From Labedella populi (GTDB taxonomy: Bacteria > Actinomycetota > Actinomycetes > Actinomycetales > Microbacteriaceae): a stretch of DNA of 64,000 nucleotides. Of this stretch, positions 19,493 to 28,204 are shown in pieces. The stretch lies in the NCBI RefSeq assembly GCF_004078655.1, contig NZ_RZNC01000002.1, positions 62,001 to 126,000 on the forward strand. The letters are read 5' to 3'. How positions within the stretch are numbered: position 1 is the first letter of the stretch; the number at the start of each line of letters is the position of its first letter. The notes beneath the pieces are model-generated. The model had not been told where the DNA came from and did not search any database. It saw nothing but the letters and a program-made list of their open reading frames with translations. The translations under genes were made by a program, and so were the position numbers.

Positions 19493-20461
19493 ATGACGAT
19501 GACCCCCGAGCAGGCCACGTGGTTCGCGGGCGTGTGCGACCGCATGATCGCGAACGTCGACCAGGTGCTGCTCGGGAAGAGCCACGTCATCCGCCTCGCC
19601 TTCGTCGCGCTGTTCAGCGGCGGTCATCTCCTTCTCGAGGACGTTCCGGGGACGGGCAAGACCTCGCTCGCGCGCGCCATGGCCCAGAGCATCGACGGCA
19701 CGGCGAGTCGCGTCCAGTTCACTCCCGACCTCCTTCCCGGCGACATCACGGGCGTCAGCATCTACGACCAGAAGACGCAGGAGTTCGAGTTCCACCGCGG
19801 TCCGATCTTCGCCAACGTCGTCCTCGCCGATGAGATCAACCGCGCGAGCCCGAAGACCCAGTCCGCTCTGCTCGAGGTGATGGAGGAGGGTCAGATCACC
19901 GTCGACGGCGTGCGGCACCCGGTGGATCGGCCGTTCATGGTCATCGCGACACAGAACCCCATCGAGCAGGCCGGTACGTACCGCCTGCCCGAGGCGCAGC
20001 TCGACCGCTTCCTGCTCAAGACGTCGATCGGGTACCCCGATCACCAGTCCACGATGCGCATCCTCGAGAACCCGCACTCGAGCGATGCCGCCGAGGTGTC
20101 CGCCGTCGTGCCCGCCTCGACCGTCGCCGACATGGTCTCCCTCGTGTCCACGGTCCACGTCGACCCGTCGATCAACGACTACATCGCCCGGATCGTCGAG
20201 GCGACCCGGGCGGCGCCCGAGGTCCGCCTCGGAGCGAGCGTGCGAGCGGCGCTCGCGCTCGTGCGGGGGACACGCGCACTCGCGGCGTCCGCGGGTCGCT
20301 CGTTCGTGATCCCCGACGACGTCAAGGCGCTCGCCGAGGTCGTGCTCGGCCACCGCCTCGTCCTCGACCCCGAGGCGGAGTTCGATGGCGTCACCCCCTC
20401 GAACGTGATCTCGCGCGTCCTCATCGACACGCCGCCGCCTCAGGACCAGAGCGCGCGATGA
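19493..20461 (+). CDS. MoxR-family AAA+ ATPase, module B
   Basis: 322 residues, same length as and collinear with the copy at 5071-6039. Walker A PGTGKT has Lys56 and Walker B ADEIN has Asp113. The sensor ATQNPIEQAGTY and RLPEAQLDRF are intact, so it is predicted active. Start at ATG 19493 (an in-frame ATG at 19499 is possible). Separated from the surface protein gene by 84 nt and overlapping the DUF58 start by ATGA. Likely remodels or assembles the module B membrane proteins; this is inference from family context. Confidence 0.93.
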   Translation: MTMTPEQATWFAGVCDRMIANVDQVLLGKSHVIRLAFVALFSGGHLLLEDVPGTGKTSLARAMAQSIDGTASRVQFTPDLLPGDITGVSIYDQKTQEFEFHRGPIFANVVLADEINRASPKTQSALLEVMEEGQITVDGVRHPVDRPFMVIATQNPIEQAGTYRLPEAQLDRFLLKTSIGYPDHQSTMRILENPHSSDAAEVSAVVPASTVADMVSLVSTVHVDPSINDYIARIVEATRAAPEVRLGASVRAALALVRGTRALAASAGRSFVIPDDVKALAEVVLGHRLVLDPEAEFDGVTPSNVISRVLIDTPPPQDQSAR

Positions 20462-21780
20462 CCCTCATCCGGCGACCGGGCGAGCGGGCCGAGAGGGTCG
20501 GGGTGCTCGCTGCGGCGATCGCGTCGGTCGTCGGCGCGTTCAGCCGGTTGACGTCGGGCCTCTCCGCAGCCTGGCGGCGAGTGGTGTCGGTCGTCGAACC
20601 GCTCGGGTGGGTGATGGCCGCAGCGGTCGTCGTCGCCCTTCCGGTGGGGTACATCGCGGCGTGGGGGGAACTCGTCCTGCTCGGCTGGACCGGCGTCGTG
20701 GTGCTGCTCGTCGCCGCCGCCTTCCTCGTCGGCCGCTCCCGGCACGAGGCGACGATGTCGATCCCCGTGGGCCGTGTCGTCGTCGGAGACCAGGCAGCCA
20801 TCCACTTGAGTGTCGTGAACCCCACGCGGCACCGCCTCGGCCGTGTCCGGGTCGAGGTGCCGGTCGGCGAGGCGGTCGCCGACTTCGCCATCCCGGGGCT
20901 CGCCGTCGGCGCCCGGTTCGAGGACACGTTCGTCATGACGGGGACGCGCCGTGGCGTCGTGCCGATCGGTCCCGTCCGCACCATCCGGGCGGACCCGATC
21001 GGGATCGTGCGGCGGGAGCGGCGCTGGGACGAGCGGGTCGACCTGTTCGTTCATCCCCGGACGATCTCGATCCCGAGCATCAGCACCGGATTCGTGCGCG
21101 ACCTCGAAGGGATTCCGACCAGCGAGCTCACGGCGAGCGACCTGTCGTTCCACTCGTTGCGCGAGTACGTCCCGGGCGACGAGCGCCGGGCCATCCACTG
21201 GAAGAGCACCGCCCGTACCGGTCAGTACATGGTGCGGCAGTTCGAGGAGAGCAGACGCAGCCACCTCATGGTCGTGCTCGCTCTGCACCCGGACGAGTTC
21301 GCGACGGACGACGAGTTCGAGATGGCCGTCAGTGTCGTCGGATCGCTCGGCACCCGCGCGATCGCCGATGGACGAGACGTGTCGGTCGTCGCGAGCGCCG
21401 TGACGGGGGGCGGTCCCGCAGCGCCGCGCCCGCGGGCCGCCTCGGCGGTGGACCACCTCGCATCGCTCTCGCCCACGCGACTGCTCGACGACCTCTGCCG
21501 CGTGGATCCCCGCCCCGGGGCGTTGCGGATCGCCGACGTCGTGAGGTTCGCCTCGGAGCGCGTCGCGGGTGTCTCGCTCGCGTTCCTCGTCTGCGGGTCG
21601 ACCGCCACGGCGACGACCCTCATGGCCGCCGCGGCGAACCTTCCGCCCGGAGTGGCGGTCGTCGCCGTCGTCTGCGATCCGGAGATCGTGCCGAGCATGC
21701 GCCGCATCGGGGACCTCACGGTGCTCACGATCGGCTTCCTCGACGACCTCTCGACGTCGCTCCTGCGGACCAACACATGA
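20458..21780 (+). CDS. DUF58 domain membrane protein, module B
   Basis: 440 residues. N-terminal amphipathic region, two membrane segments (about residues 50-85), beta-rich domain, and the DUF58 signature HWKSTARTGQYMVRQFEESRR at about 243-263. As in module A, no DxSxS MIDAS motif follows (MVVLALHPDE). A Gly/Ala/Pro-rich insertion at about 315-335 is absent from the module A copy. Coupled on both sides by ATGA overlaps. Confidence 0.9.
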   Translation: MTLIRRPGERAERVGVLAAAIASVVGAFSRLTSGLSAAWRRVVSVVEPLGWVMAAAVVVALPVGYIAAWGELVLLGWTGVVVLLVAAAFLVGRSRHEATMSIPVGRVVVGDQAAIHLSVVNPTRHRLGRVRVEVPVGEAVADFAIPGLAVGARFEDTFVMTGTRRGVVPIGPVRTIRADPIGIVRRERRWDERVDLFVHPRTISIPSISTGFVRDLEGIPTSELTASDLSFHSLREYVPGDERRAIHWKSTARTGQYMVRQFEESRRSHLMVVLALHPDEFATDDEFEMAVSVVGSLGTRAIADGRDVSVVASAVTGGGPAAPRPRAASAVDHLASLSPTRLLDDLCRVDPRPGALRIADVVRFASERVAGVSLAFLVCGSTATATTLMAAAANLPPGVAVVAVVCDPEIVPSMRRIGDLTVLTIGFLDDLSTSLLRTNT

Positions 21781-24173
21781 GCGCCGAGACACGAGTCGGC
21801 CCCCGCCGTGCGCGTCGGACGGCGCTGCGGCCACGTCGCGGCACGCGGACCCCCCGCTACGTCGCGGCAGCGGTCGCCGTCTCGAGCATCGCCGTCGCCG
21901 TCGCGAGCGCAGCGCTCTGGCCCCTCTACGCCTCGCCCGCCTTCCTCCGGGTCGTGGCGGGAGCGATCCTCATCGGTCAGATCATCGCCCTCATCGGTGC
22001 GCGTCGCCGATCCGGCCCCTGGGTGATGACGGCGTGGTCGGCGCTCGCCGTCGCGGTCGTCGGCGTGCCGCTCGCGGTTCCGTCGCTCGCCGTCGGGGGA
22101 GTGCTCCCGTCGTTCGAGGGGCTCGCCGCGCTCGCCGAGGGCGTGGTGCTGTCGTGGAAGCGGTTGCTCACGATCGCCACGCCCGTCGGCGACTATCAAG
22201 CGCTCCTCGTGCCGGCGCTCCTGCTCGTACTCGCGACGACGATCATCACGACGTCCATCGCCGTGCGGAGCCGGCTCCCCGAGGCCGCTGTGGCGGTCCC
22301 CCTCGCACTTCTCGTCGCGGGGATCGTTCTCGGCCCCCGGGACGTGCCGGCTCCGGTGCTCACGAGCGCGCTCCTCGGGGGTGTCCTGCTGCTCTGGCTC
22401 ACGGGCCTCCGTGAGCGCCGGAACGCGGTCGCCGCCGGGGCCTCGACGGAGGTCTCCGGCTCCGTGGCGTTCTCCCGCGGCGACCGCCGCCGCTCCATCG
22501 TCTCCTCCCTCGTCTCTGCCGTCGCCGTCGTCCTCGTGGCTCTCTCGGCGGCGGCCGTCCTGACGACGGTCCTCCCTCCCGACGGAGTCCGAGCGGTCGC
22601 CCGTGACGCCGTCGAGCGCCCGTTCAACGCCCGTGAGTATCCGAGTCCGCTGTCGACCTTCCGCAGCTACCACCGGGACGCGGCGGCAGACGAGATCATG
22701 CTGACCGCCGATGGTCTCGCGTCCGCCCGGATCCGCCTCGCGGCGATGGACGACTTCGACGGCGTCGTATGGAACGTCGGCAGCGCCTCGGACCCGAGTG
22801 CCGCCGGATCGTTCGAGCGGCTCCCGTTCCGGCTCGACCCGGCAGTGGGCGGGACGGCGAGCACGACGACCGTCACGATCGGGGCGTACGACGGCGTCTG
22901 GCTGCCCGGGAGCGGCTACCTCGGTTCCGTGCGTTTCTCGGGCGACCGGGGGGCGCGGCTCGCCGATTCGCTCTACTACAACGCCGAGGCGGGGACGTCG
23001 GCCGTCACGGCCGGACTGTCGAGCGGTGACGGCTACACCGTCGAGGCCGTCGAACCGGTTCTCATCGCGCCGGACGCGATCGACTCGCTCGTGCCCGATG
23101 GGCCCGTCGACCGGCCGGGCGACTCGCCCGAGGGCCTGCTCGACGTGCTCGACGCCTACACGACGGCCGGTGCCGCTCCGGGGGAGAACCTCAGCGCCGT
23201 GCTCGAGGGCATCCGCTCGGTCGGGTACATCAGCCACGGAGTCGGAGACGACGAGCCGGCGAGCCCGTCCGGGCACGGCCTCGACAGGCTCTCGCGCCTC
23301 CTGAGCGACTCGCCCATGGTGGGGGACGGCGAACAGTACGCGTCGCTCGCGGCGCTCGTGGCGCGTCAGCTCGGCTTCCCCTCCCGTGTCGTCATGGGAT
23401 TCGCCAACGACGGCGCGGAAGGGGACGGACCGGTCGCGTTCACGGGGTCGGACGTCGCGGCGTGGATCGAGGTGAGCGTCGCGGGCCGCGGCTGGGTCGC
23501 CATCGATCCGACTCCCGAGGAACGCCCCGTGCCCGAGAAGGAGCCTGAGGATCCAACCCTCATCGCGCGGCCGTACCAGGACGTGCAGCCGCAGCCGGAG
23601 GAGGAACCGGACCGCAGCGAGCAGACGGCCCCGGATTCGAGCGAGCCCGAGGAGCAACCGGACCTCGACCCGGTCCTCGCCGTCCTCCTGCAGATCGCGC
23701 GGGTCCTCTCGTGGGTGGTCATCGTGGTGGCGATCATTCTCTCCCCGTTCATCGCGGTGATCGCGGCGAAAGCGCGACGGCGCACGCTCCGGCGCCGCAC
23801 GACGGACCCGGACGAACGCGTCGTGGCGGGTTGGCGGGAGTTCAGTGATGCGATCGTGGACCACGGCATCGAGCCACCGCCGTCCGTGACCCGCCATGAA
23901 CTCGCCGACCTCCACGGGGCGCGAGGAGCGCATCGTCTCGCGGTGTTGGCCGACCGGGTGACCTTCTCCACGATCGGGTCGACGGAGGGTGACGCGGATC
24001 GGGCGTGGAGCCTCGTGGACGACCTGCGCGCGGCGCTCGATTCCCGCGTCGACCGTCGAGGGCGTCTGCTCGCGCTCGTCTCCCTGCGATCGTTGGGCTT
24101 GCGACGAAGCGGATCGACCCCCGCCCGTCGCGCACCGTCCCGGCGGCCGTCCCGTCGGCGGGACGAGCGGTGA
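21777..24173 (+). CDS. TgpA-like membrane protein with degenerate transglutaminase domain, module B
   Basis: 798 residues. Basic N-terminus, about seven membrane segments in the first 300 residues, an extracellular domain that opens with the motif YPSPLSTFRSY (module A has YPSPLAGFRNY), a transglutaminase-like core (about 440-580), an acidic linker, one membrane segment (about 640-665) and a basic tail. The catalytic Cys position is Gly518 (GDGEQY) and the His position Ala561 (DVAAWIEV); only the Asp survives (Asp577 in WVAIDPTP). Predicted inactive as an enzyme, like its module A paralogue but with different substitutions. Confidence 0.88.
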   Translation: MSAETRVGPRRARRTALRPRRGTRTPRYVAAAVAVSSIAVAVASAALWPLYASPAFLRVVAGAILIGQIIALIGARRRSGPWVMTAWSALAVAVVGVPLAVPSLAVGGVLPSFEGLAALAEGVVLSWKRLLTIATPVGDYQALLVPALLLVLATTIITTSIAVRSRLPEAAVAVPLALLVAGIVLGPRDVPAPVLTSALLGGVLLLWLTGLRERRNAVAAGASTEVSGSVAFSRGDRRRSIVSSLVSAVAVVLVALSAAAVLTTVLPPDGVRAVARDAVERPFNAREYPSPLSTFRSYHRDAAADEIMLTADGLASARIRLAAMDDFDGVVWNVGSASDPSAAGSFERLPFRLDPAVGGTASTTTVTIGAYDGVWLPGSGYLGSVRFSGDRGARLADSLYYNAEAGTSAVTAGLSSGDGYTVEAVEPVLIAPDAIDSLVPDGPVDRPGDSPEGLLDVLDAYTTAGAAPGENLSAVLEGIRSVGYISHGVGDDEPASPSGHGLDRLSRLLSDSPMVGDGEQYASLAALVARQLGFPSRVVMGFANDGAEGDGPVAFTGSDVAAWIEVSVAGRGWVAIDPTPEERPVPEKEPEDPTLIARPYQDVQPQPEEEPDRSEQTAPDSSEPEEQPDLDPVLAVLLQIARVLSWVVIVVAIILSPFIAVIAAKARRRTLRRRTTDPDERVVAGWREFSDAIVDHGIEPPPSVTRHELADLHGARGAHRLAVLADRVTFSTIGSTEGDADRAWSLVDDLRAALDSRVDRRGRLLALVSLRSLGLRRSGSTPARRAPSRRPSRRRDER

Positions 24174-24703
24174 GCGGCTCGCCGGGTTGTCCGACGTCCG
24201 GGGACGGCGGTCCGCGTCGTCGGGACCGCGCCGAGCGCGACCGGGCGACGGTCCTCGCGGTCTTCTCCGTCGTCCTCCACCTCGCCCTCGTGGTGTGCGC
24301 GTTCGGTTTCGTGAGCCTCCTCGCGGACGTCGACGTCGTCTCGCGCGCCGGCACCGGAGCGCTCGTCGGGCCGGCGATGATCACGGCAGGGGTCCTGGCC
24401 GCCGGTGTCCTCCTCGTGCGGGACGCGCGGTCCGCCGTCACGGGCGAGAGGCGCCGTTCCTGGCCGCTGCTCGTGGGACTGGTCGCGCTCCTCACCTACG
24501 TGTCGTCGGGGGCCGTGCTCGTGCTCCTGGAGGAAGGCTCCTGGTTCGAGGGCCTGCTCTTTGCCTCGTCGACGCTCACATCGGTGTTCCCGTACGTCGT
24601 GGGCGTCCTCGCCGCCGTCGTCGCCGTCGCGTACGCGGCGATCGCGGACGCACGGCCGGGGGCCGGACCCCGATGGCCGTGGGAGCGGGACGGACCGGCC
24701 TGA
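24170..24703 (+). CDS. Small four-helix membrane protein of module B
   Basis: 177 residues from a GTG overlapping the TgpA-like stop (GTGA). Four hydrophobic segments lie at about residues 28-50, 62-80, 96-116 and 135-158, between a charged N-terminus and a Trp-containing C-terminus. I do not recognise the family. Tight coupling to module B, with no counterpart in module A, suggests an accessory subunit of that complex, or a gene lost from the other module. Confidence 0.75.
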   Translation: MSGSPGCPTSGDGGPRRRDRAERDRATVLAVFSVVLHLALVVCAFGFVSLLADVDVVSRAGTGALVGPAMITAGVLAAGVLLVRDARSAVTGERRRSWPLLVGLVALLTYVSSGAVLVLLEEGSWFEGLLFASSTLTSVFPYVVGVLAAVVAVAYAAIADARPGAGPRWPWERDGPA

Positions 24704-24783
24704 CGGAACCCCCACGCCGATGATCTTCCCACCGGGCCCCATGAATCCGGTCATCCGTGCCTCTCGCGCACTACGGTGTAGGC

Positions 24784-25431
24784 ATGGAGCGGTCCCTCGA
24801 GACGACCGTGGCCCAGGCGGTCGACGCCTGGCTGCGCTGGCTGCCGCGGTGGCGTCCGGCCACGACGCGTGGCCGGACCCGGTTGTGCCGCCGCTGCTTC
24901 GGGTCGCCGATCGTCACCGCCGCCGGCCTCGACTCCGACGTCCCGCACGCCGTCCAGCACGCGCTCACCACCCGCATGAAGACGATCATCGACGCCGTCG
25001 TCGACGAGTACACCGAACGGAACCTCCCACTGCTCCATCAGGAGCTGCTCGAGACGGAGCGTCGCAAGTCGACCGGCTACCGCCCCGAGCGGGGACTCGA
25101 CCCGGAGTTCGAGGGGCTCCCGCTCGATCCCGAGCCCGAGCCGGGGGAGCCGTACCTCTTCACGCTCGCCGAGCTCGCCGGGCAGAGTGATGCGGGGGCG
25201 GTGACCGCGCGCCCACGGGACCTGTCGGAGGAGGAGAAGCAAGCGCTCCGCACCGAGCTGCGCCTCGCCGACGAGTGCGCGACCCACGCCGGTCGGCTCG
25301 TGTGCATCGCTCTCGAGGAGCACAGGTCGCGCATCCGAGCGGGCATCGAGCGCCACGTCGAGCCGCACGTGGAGGCGCTCCTCGCCGACCTCACGGTGCA
25401 CCTCGACACGCCACCCTCGCGCTGGACCTGA
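24784..25431 (+). CDS. Hypothetical protein with CxxC motif
   Basis: 215 residues, family not recognised. N-terminal region contains LCRRCFG (CxxC, possibly metal-binding but with no second pair visible). The middle and C-terminal parts are Glu/Arg-rich and helical, with an acidic Pro-rich segment DPEPEPGEP. No signal or membrane segment. ATG 24784 is preferred; an in-frame GTG lies at 24757. A -10-like TACGGT at 24772-24777, only 6 nt before the ATG, suggests a leaderless transcript. Confidence 0.7.
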   Translation: MERSLETTVAQAVDAWLRWLPRWRPATTRGRTRLCRRCFGSPIVTAAGLDSDVPHAVQHALTTRMKTIIDAVVDEYTERNLPLLHQELLETERRKSTGYRPERGLDPEFEGLPLDPEPEPGEPYLFTLAELAGQSDAGAVTARPRDLSEEEKQALRTELRLADECATHAGRLVCIALEEHRSRIRAGIERHVEPHVEALLADLTVHLDTPPSRWT

Positions 25432-25474
25432 CGGCAGGGGGAGTCCTCCCCCTGTCCACTCGATCCCGCGTCGA

Positions 25475-25480
25475 TAGACT
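25475..25480 (+). promoter_or_regulatory. Possible -10 element for the PQ-rich membrane protein gene
   Basis: TAGACT, the same hexamer as in the rpsJ promoter, lies 32 nt before the ATG at 25513. The -35 position reads ctgtcc, a poor match, so confidence is low. Confidence 0.35.
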
Positions 25481-25512
25481 GACGGCGTCGCCGATCGACG
25501 AAGGGGATCCTC

Positions 25513-26904
25513 ATGTCGTACCCGCCGAGCTCAGACGGCCAGTACCCCTGGCGTCCACAGGAGCCCCGTGATCGGCAGGGCGGCGACCAGCAGGCACAGC
25601 AGGCGCATGATGATCAGCAGGCACCGGTTGGTCAGCAGGCACCGGGTAGTCAGCCCGCACCGGCTGATCAGCAGGCACCGGGTAGTCAGCCCGCGCCGTA
25701 CGGTCAGCAGCCGACGGCCGCGTACGGTCAGCAGCCGACGGCACCGTACGGCCAGCCGCCGGCGCCGTATGGCCAGCCGACGAGCGCCTACCCGACACAG
25801 GCGTATCCGCCGACGGGCCAGCAGCCCCCCTCGTCGCCGTACCCGCCGACGGACCCCTCGCTGTCCCAGCCGCGGAAGAAGAAGCGGGGTCGCGCGGCGG
25901 TCTGGATCGCGGCGGCCGTCGTGCTCGTCCTCCTCGTCGCGGGCGGCATCGTCGCTGGTGTGCTCGGCACGGGGGCCCATGCCCCCGAGCGCGAAGTCGA
26001 GGAGTACCTCTCGGCCCTCGTCGACGGCGACGTCGACGAGGCCTTCGCCGTATCGGGGGAGGACGCCTCCGACGGTGACCTCCTGCTCACGGACGACGTC
26101 TACGCCGACGTGGACGACCGCATCAGCGGTTACGAGGTGGGCGACACGACGATCTCGGGGGACACGGCGGAGGTAGAGACGTCGATCTCGCAGGGCGATG
26201 AGACGTACGACGCCACCTTCACTCTGACCAAGGCCGAAAAGGCCTTCGTCGTCTTCGACACGTGGGCGCTGCAGGCGCCGGAGCTCGGGGTCGTGAGCTA
26301 CTCGGTCGACGGGCCGGAGGAGACCGCCGTGACCGTCGCCGGGATCGACACGACGGACGTGGAGGTCGCCGAGTCCGGTGCAGTGGACCTGCGCGCCCTC
26401 CCCGGCACATACACGATCTCGCTCGCCGGCGACGACGCGTACTTCGCCGCGGAGCCGATCACGGTGAGCGTCGTGGGCTTCGGTCCGGACGCGGCGACCG
26501 CGACGACGGCCGACGGCGCCGAGTCGAGCACCCTCGCGGTCACCCTGACCGAGGGAGCCGTGACCGCAGCGCAGGAGGCCGTCGACGCCTACATCGACGG
26601 CTGCGCCGCCGCGACGGAGTTCCGGCCGGAGGGCTGCCCGTTCGCGGCCCACGGTGAGAACCCCTCGTACGACTACACGAACTGCGTCTGGACGCTCGAT
26701 CCGCGGCCCGAGTTCACGATCGGGGAGTACGCCGACGGAGAGTGGGCCGTGTCGACGGACAGCCCTGGCTCCGCGGAACTCAGTTGCGACGTGAGCGATC
26801 CCGCGACGGGTGCGACGGGGACCTCCACGGCCGGCCCGATGGACGTCGAGGTCGCGGGTGCCATCACGGGCTTCGACGACGACGGCGCCACGTACGTCCC
26901 GTGA
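25513..26904 (+). CDS. Membrane-anchored protein with Pro/Gln-rich cytoplasmic repeats
   Basis: 463 residues, with an AAGGGG Shine-Dalgarno 6 nt before the ATG. Residues 1-120 are Pro/Gln/Tyr/Gly-rich repeats (QQAPGSQPAP, YGQQPTAPYGQPPAP). A Lys/Arg stop-transfer block (RKKKRGR) precedes one membrane segment (about 130-152). The extracellular part (about 155-463) begins with a DUF4878-like helical/beta region (VEEYLSALVDGDVDEAFAV) and ends with a four-Cys domain likely held by disulfides. The function is unknown; this architecture is common among actinobacterial envelope proteins. It lies between the Ig/DUF58 locus and the str operon. Confidence 0.82.
   Translation: MSYPPSSDGQYPWRPQEPRDRQGGDQQAQQAHDDQQAPVGQQAPGSQPAPADQQAPGSQPAPYGQQPTAAYGQQPTAPYGQPPAPYGQPTSAYPTQAYPPTGQQPPSSPYPPTDPSLSQPRKKKRGRAAVWIAAAVVLVLLVAGGIVAGVLGTGAHAPEREVEEYLSALVDGDVDEAFAVSGEDASDGDLLLTDDVYADVDDRISGYEVGDTTISGDTAEVETSISQGDETYDATFTLTKAEKAFVVFDTWALQAPELGVVSYSVDGPEETAVTVAGIDTTDVEVAESGAVDLRALPGTYTISLAGDDAYFAAEPITVSVVGFGPDAATATTADGAESSTLAVTLTEGAVTAAQEAVDAYIDGCAAATEFRPEGCPFAAHGENPSYDYTNCVWTLDPRPEFTIGEYADGEWAVSTDSPGSAELSCDVSDPATGATGTSTAGPMDVEVAGAITGFDDDGATYVP
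25632..25790 (+). repeat. Coding tandem repeats in Pro/Gln-rich region
   Basis: A 36-bp unit beginning tcagcaggcaccgggtagtc occurs at 25632 and again at 25668. It is followed by shorter units built on gtacggtcagcagccgacgg and ccgtacggccagccg, up to about 25790. All stay in frame and encode QQAPGSQPAP and YGQQPTA-type repeats. Confidence 0.8.
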
Positions 26905-26947
26905 TCGTCGACCGGTCCGTCCACCCCTCTCGGCCGCCCGTCGTCGT

Positions 26948-26976
26948 TTGACCGGGGGACCCGGGCCGATTACACT
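26948..26976 (+). promoter_or_regulatory. str operon promoter
   Basis: TTGACC at 26948-26953 and TACACT at 26971-26976 are separated by exactly 17 nt, a close match to the vegetative sigma consensus. Transcription should start near 26983-26985 and read through rpsL-rpsG-fusA. Confidence 0.82.
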
Positions 26977-26983
26977 TGACCGG

Positions 26984-27278
26984 GTGTGCGCTTCGGTGCG
27001 CCCGGTCGTCATGCCCGAAAAGGCGAGGCACCCGGTCCGCGTTGGAATTCACTCACTTCAGGGGTCTCAGCTCACCCCGGACGGCCGAAGGGTCCGTCCG
27101 TACGAGCGGGACACCCCCACGGCATACCCACCACACCAACAGGCGTCCGATTCCGGGTGCCCGGTGGGTCCAGTTGAACTCGTCCCGGCGATCGCCCGCT
27201 CCTCGTGAACGGCCGATCATTCGGTGCGAATGCTCGAGAACACCCGCTGTCACCGTGCAGCACAATCAAGGAGAAGAA
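26984..27278 (+). promoter_or_regulatory. 5' leader of rpsL mRNA (about 295 nt)
   Basis: No convincing gene lies between the promoter and the rpsL GTG. The stretch can fold locally, for example ggacgg (27079-27084) with ccgtcc (27094-27099). A GTG-initiated reading frame starts almost at the predicted +1 (26986-27177, 63 codons) but has no recognisable product. The rpsL Shine-Dalgarno AAGGAG is at 27268-27273. Confidence 0.5.
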
Positions 27279-27647
27279 GTGCCAACCATTCAGCAGTTGG
27301 TCCGGAAGGGCCGGTCGCCGAAGGTCCAGAAGACCAAGGCTCCCGCCCTCAAGGCCAACCCGCAGCAGCGCGGCGTGTGCACGCGTGTGTACACGACGAC
27401 GCCGAAGAAGCCGAACTCAGCGATGCGCAAGGTCGCTCGTGTGAAGCTCTCGAACGGGACCGAGGTCACGGCCTACATCCCCGGCGAGGGCCACAACCTG
27501 CAGGAGCACTCGATGGTGCTCGTGCGTGGTGGACGAGTGAAGGACCTCCCCGGAGTCCGTTACAAGATCGTCCGCGGCGCCCTCGACACGCAGGCCGTCA
27601 AGAACCGCAAGCAGGCCCGTAGCCGCTACGGCGCGAAGAAGGGTTGA
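27279..27647 (+). CDS. rpsL: Ribosomal protein S12 (uS12)
   Basis: 122 residues, full length, GTG start 5 nt after AAGGAG. S12 sits at the decoding centre of the 30S subunit. The streptomycin-contact residues are wild type: Lys43 in TPKKPNSA and Lys88 in GGRVKDLPG. First gene of the str operon, 5 nt before rpsG. Confidence 0.99.
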   Translation: MPTIQQLVRKGRSPKVQKTKAPALKANPQQRGVCTRVYTTTPKKPNSAMRKVARVKLSNGTEVTAYIPGEGHNLQEHSMVLVRGGRVKDLPGVRYKIVRGALDTQAVKNRKQARSRYGAKKG

Positions 27648-27652
27648 GTTAG

Positions 27653-28123
27653 ATGCCTCGTAAAGGACCCGCTCCGAAGCGCCCCGTCGTCGCAGACCCC
27701 GTCTACGGCGCCCCCGTTGTGAGCCAGCTCGTCAACAAGATCCTCCTCGACGGCAAGAAGGGCCTCGCCGAGCGCATCGTCTACGACGCGCTCGCCGGAG
27801 TCGCCGCGAAGAACGGTCAGGACGCCGTCGTCACGCTCAAGAAGGCGCTCGACAACGTCCGCCCCACCCTCGAGGTCAAGAGCCGCCGCGTCGGTGGTTC
27901 GACCTACCAGGTGCCGGTCGAGGTCAAGCCGCACCGCGCCAACACGCTCGCCCTCCGCTGGCTCGTCAGCTACGCGAAGGGTCGTCGTGAGAAGACCATG
28001 ACCGAGCGTCTCACCAACGAGATCCTCGACGCATCGAACGGCCTCGGTGCAGCGGTCAAGCGCCGCGAAGACACCCACAAGATGGCCGAGTCGAACAAGG
28101 CGTTCGCGCACTACCGCTGGTAG
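27653..28123 (+). CDS. rpsG: Ribosomal protein S7 (uS7)
   Basis: 156 residues, full length, beginning [12 protein letters not shown]. It is the primary binder of the 16S rRNA 3' major domain. In E. coli S7 represses its own operon; no equivalent site is evident here. fusA follows after 81 nt. Confidence 0.99.
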   Translation: MPRKGPAPKRPVVADPVYGAPVVSQLVNKILLDGKKGLAERIVYDALAGVAAKNGQDAVVTLKKALDNVRPTLEVKSRRVGGSTYQVPVEVKPHRANTLALRWLVSYAKGRREKTMTERLTNEILDASNGLGAAVKRREDTHKMAESNKAFAHYRW

Positions 28124-28204
28124 TCGCGGCCGGGGTCGGCACATCCGTGTCGGCCCCCGCCTCGTTCGGCATCCGAACCCTTTATCTCCCCCGGAGGAAT
28201 ACCC

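Noticed and set aside
5300-21200. Tandem module duplication as an assembly artefact
   Set aside because: The paralogous genes differ throughout at protein level and in linker regions, so they are old duplicates and not repeated sequence reads.
21222-23933. 903-codon minus-strand frame opposite the module B TgpA-like gene
   Set aside because: Shadow of the codon bias; no recognisable motif, and the plus-strand protein has clear membrane and domain structure.
25632-25790. CRISPR-like repeat array
   Set aside because: Repeats are contiguous, in frame and lack spacers; they encode Pro/Gln-rich peptide units.
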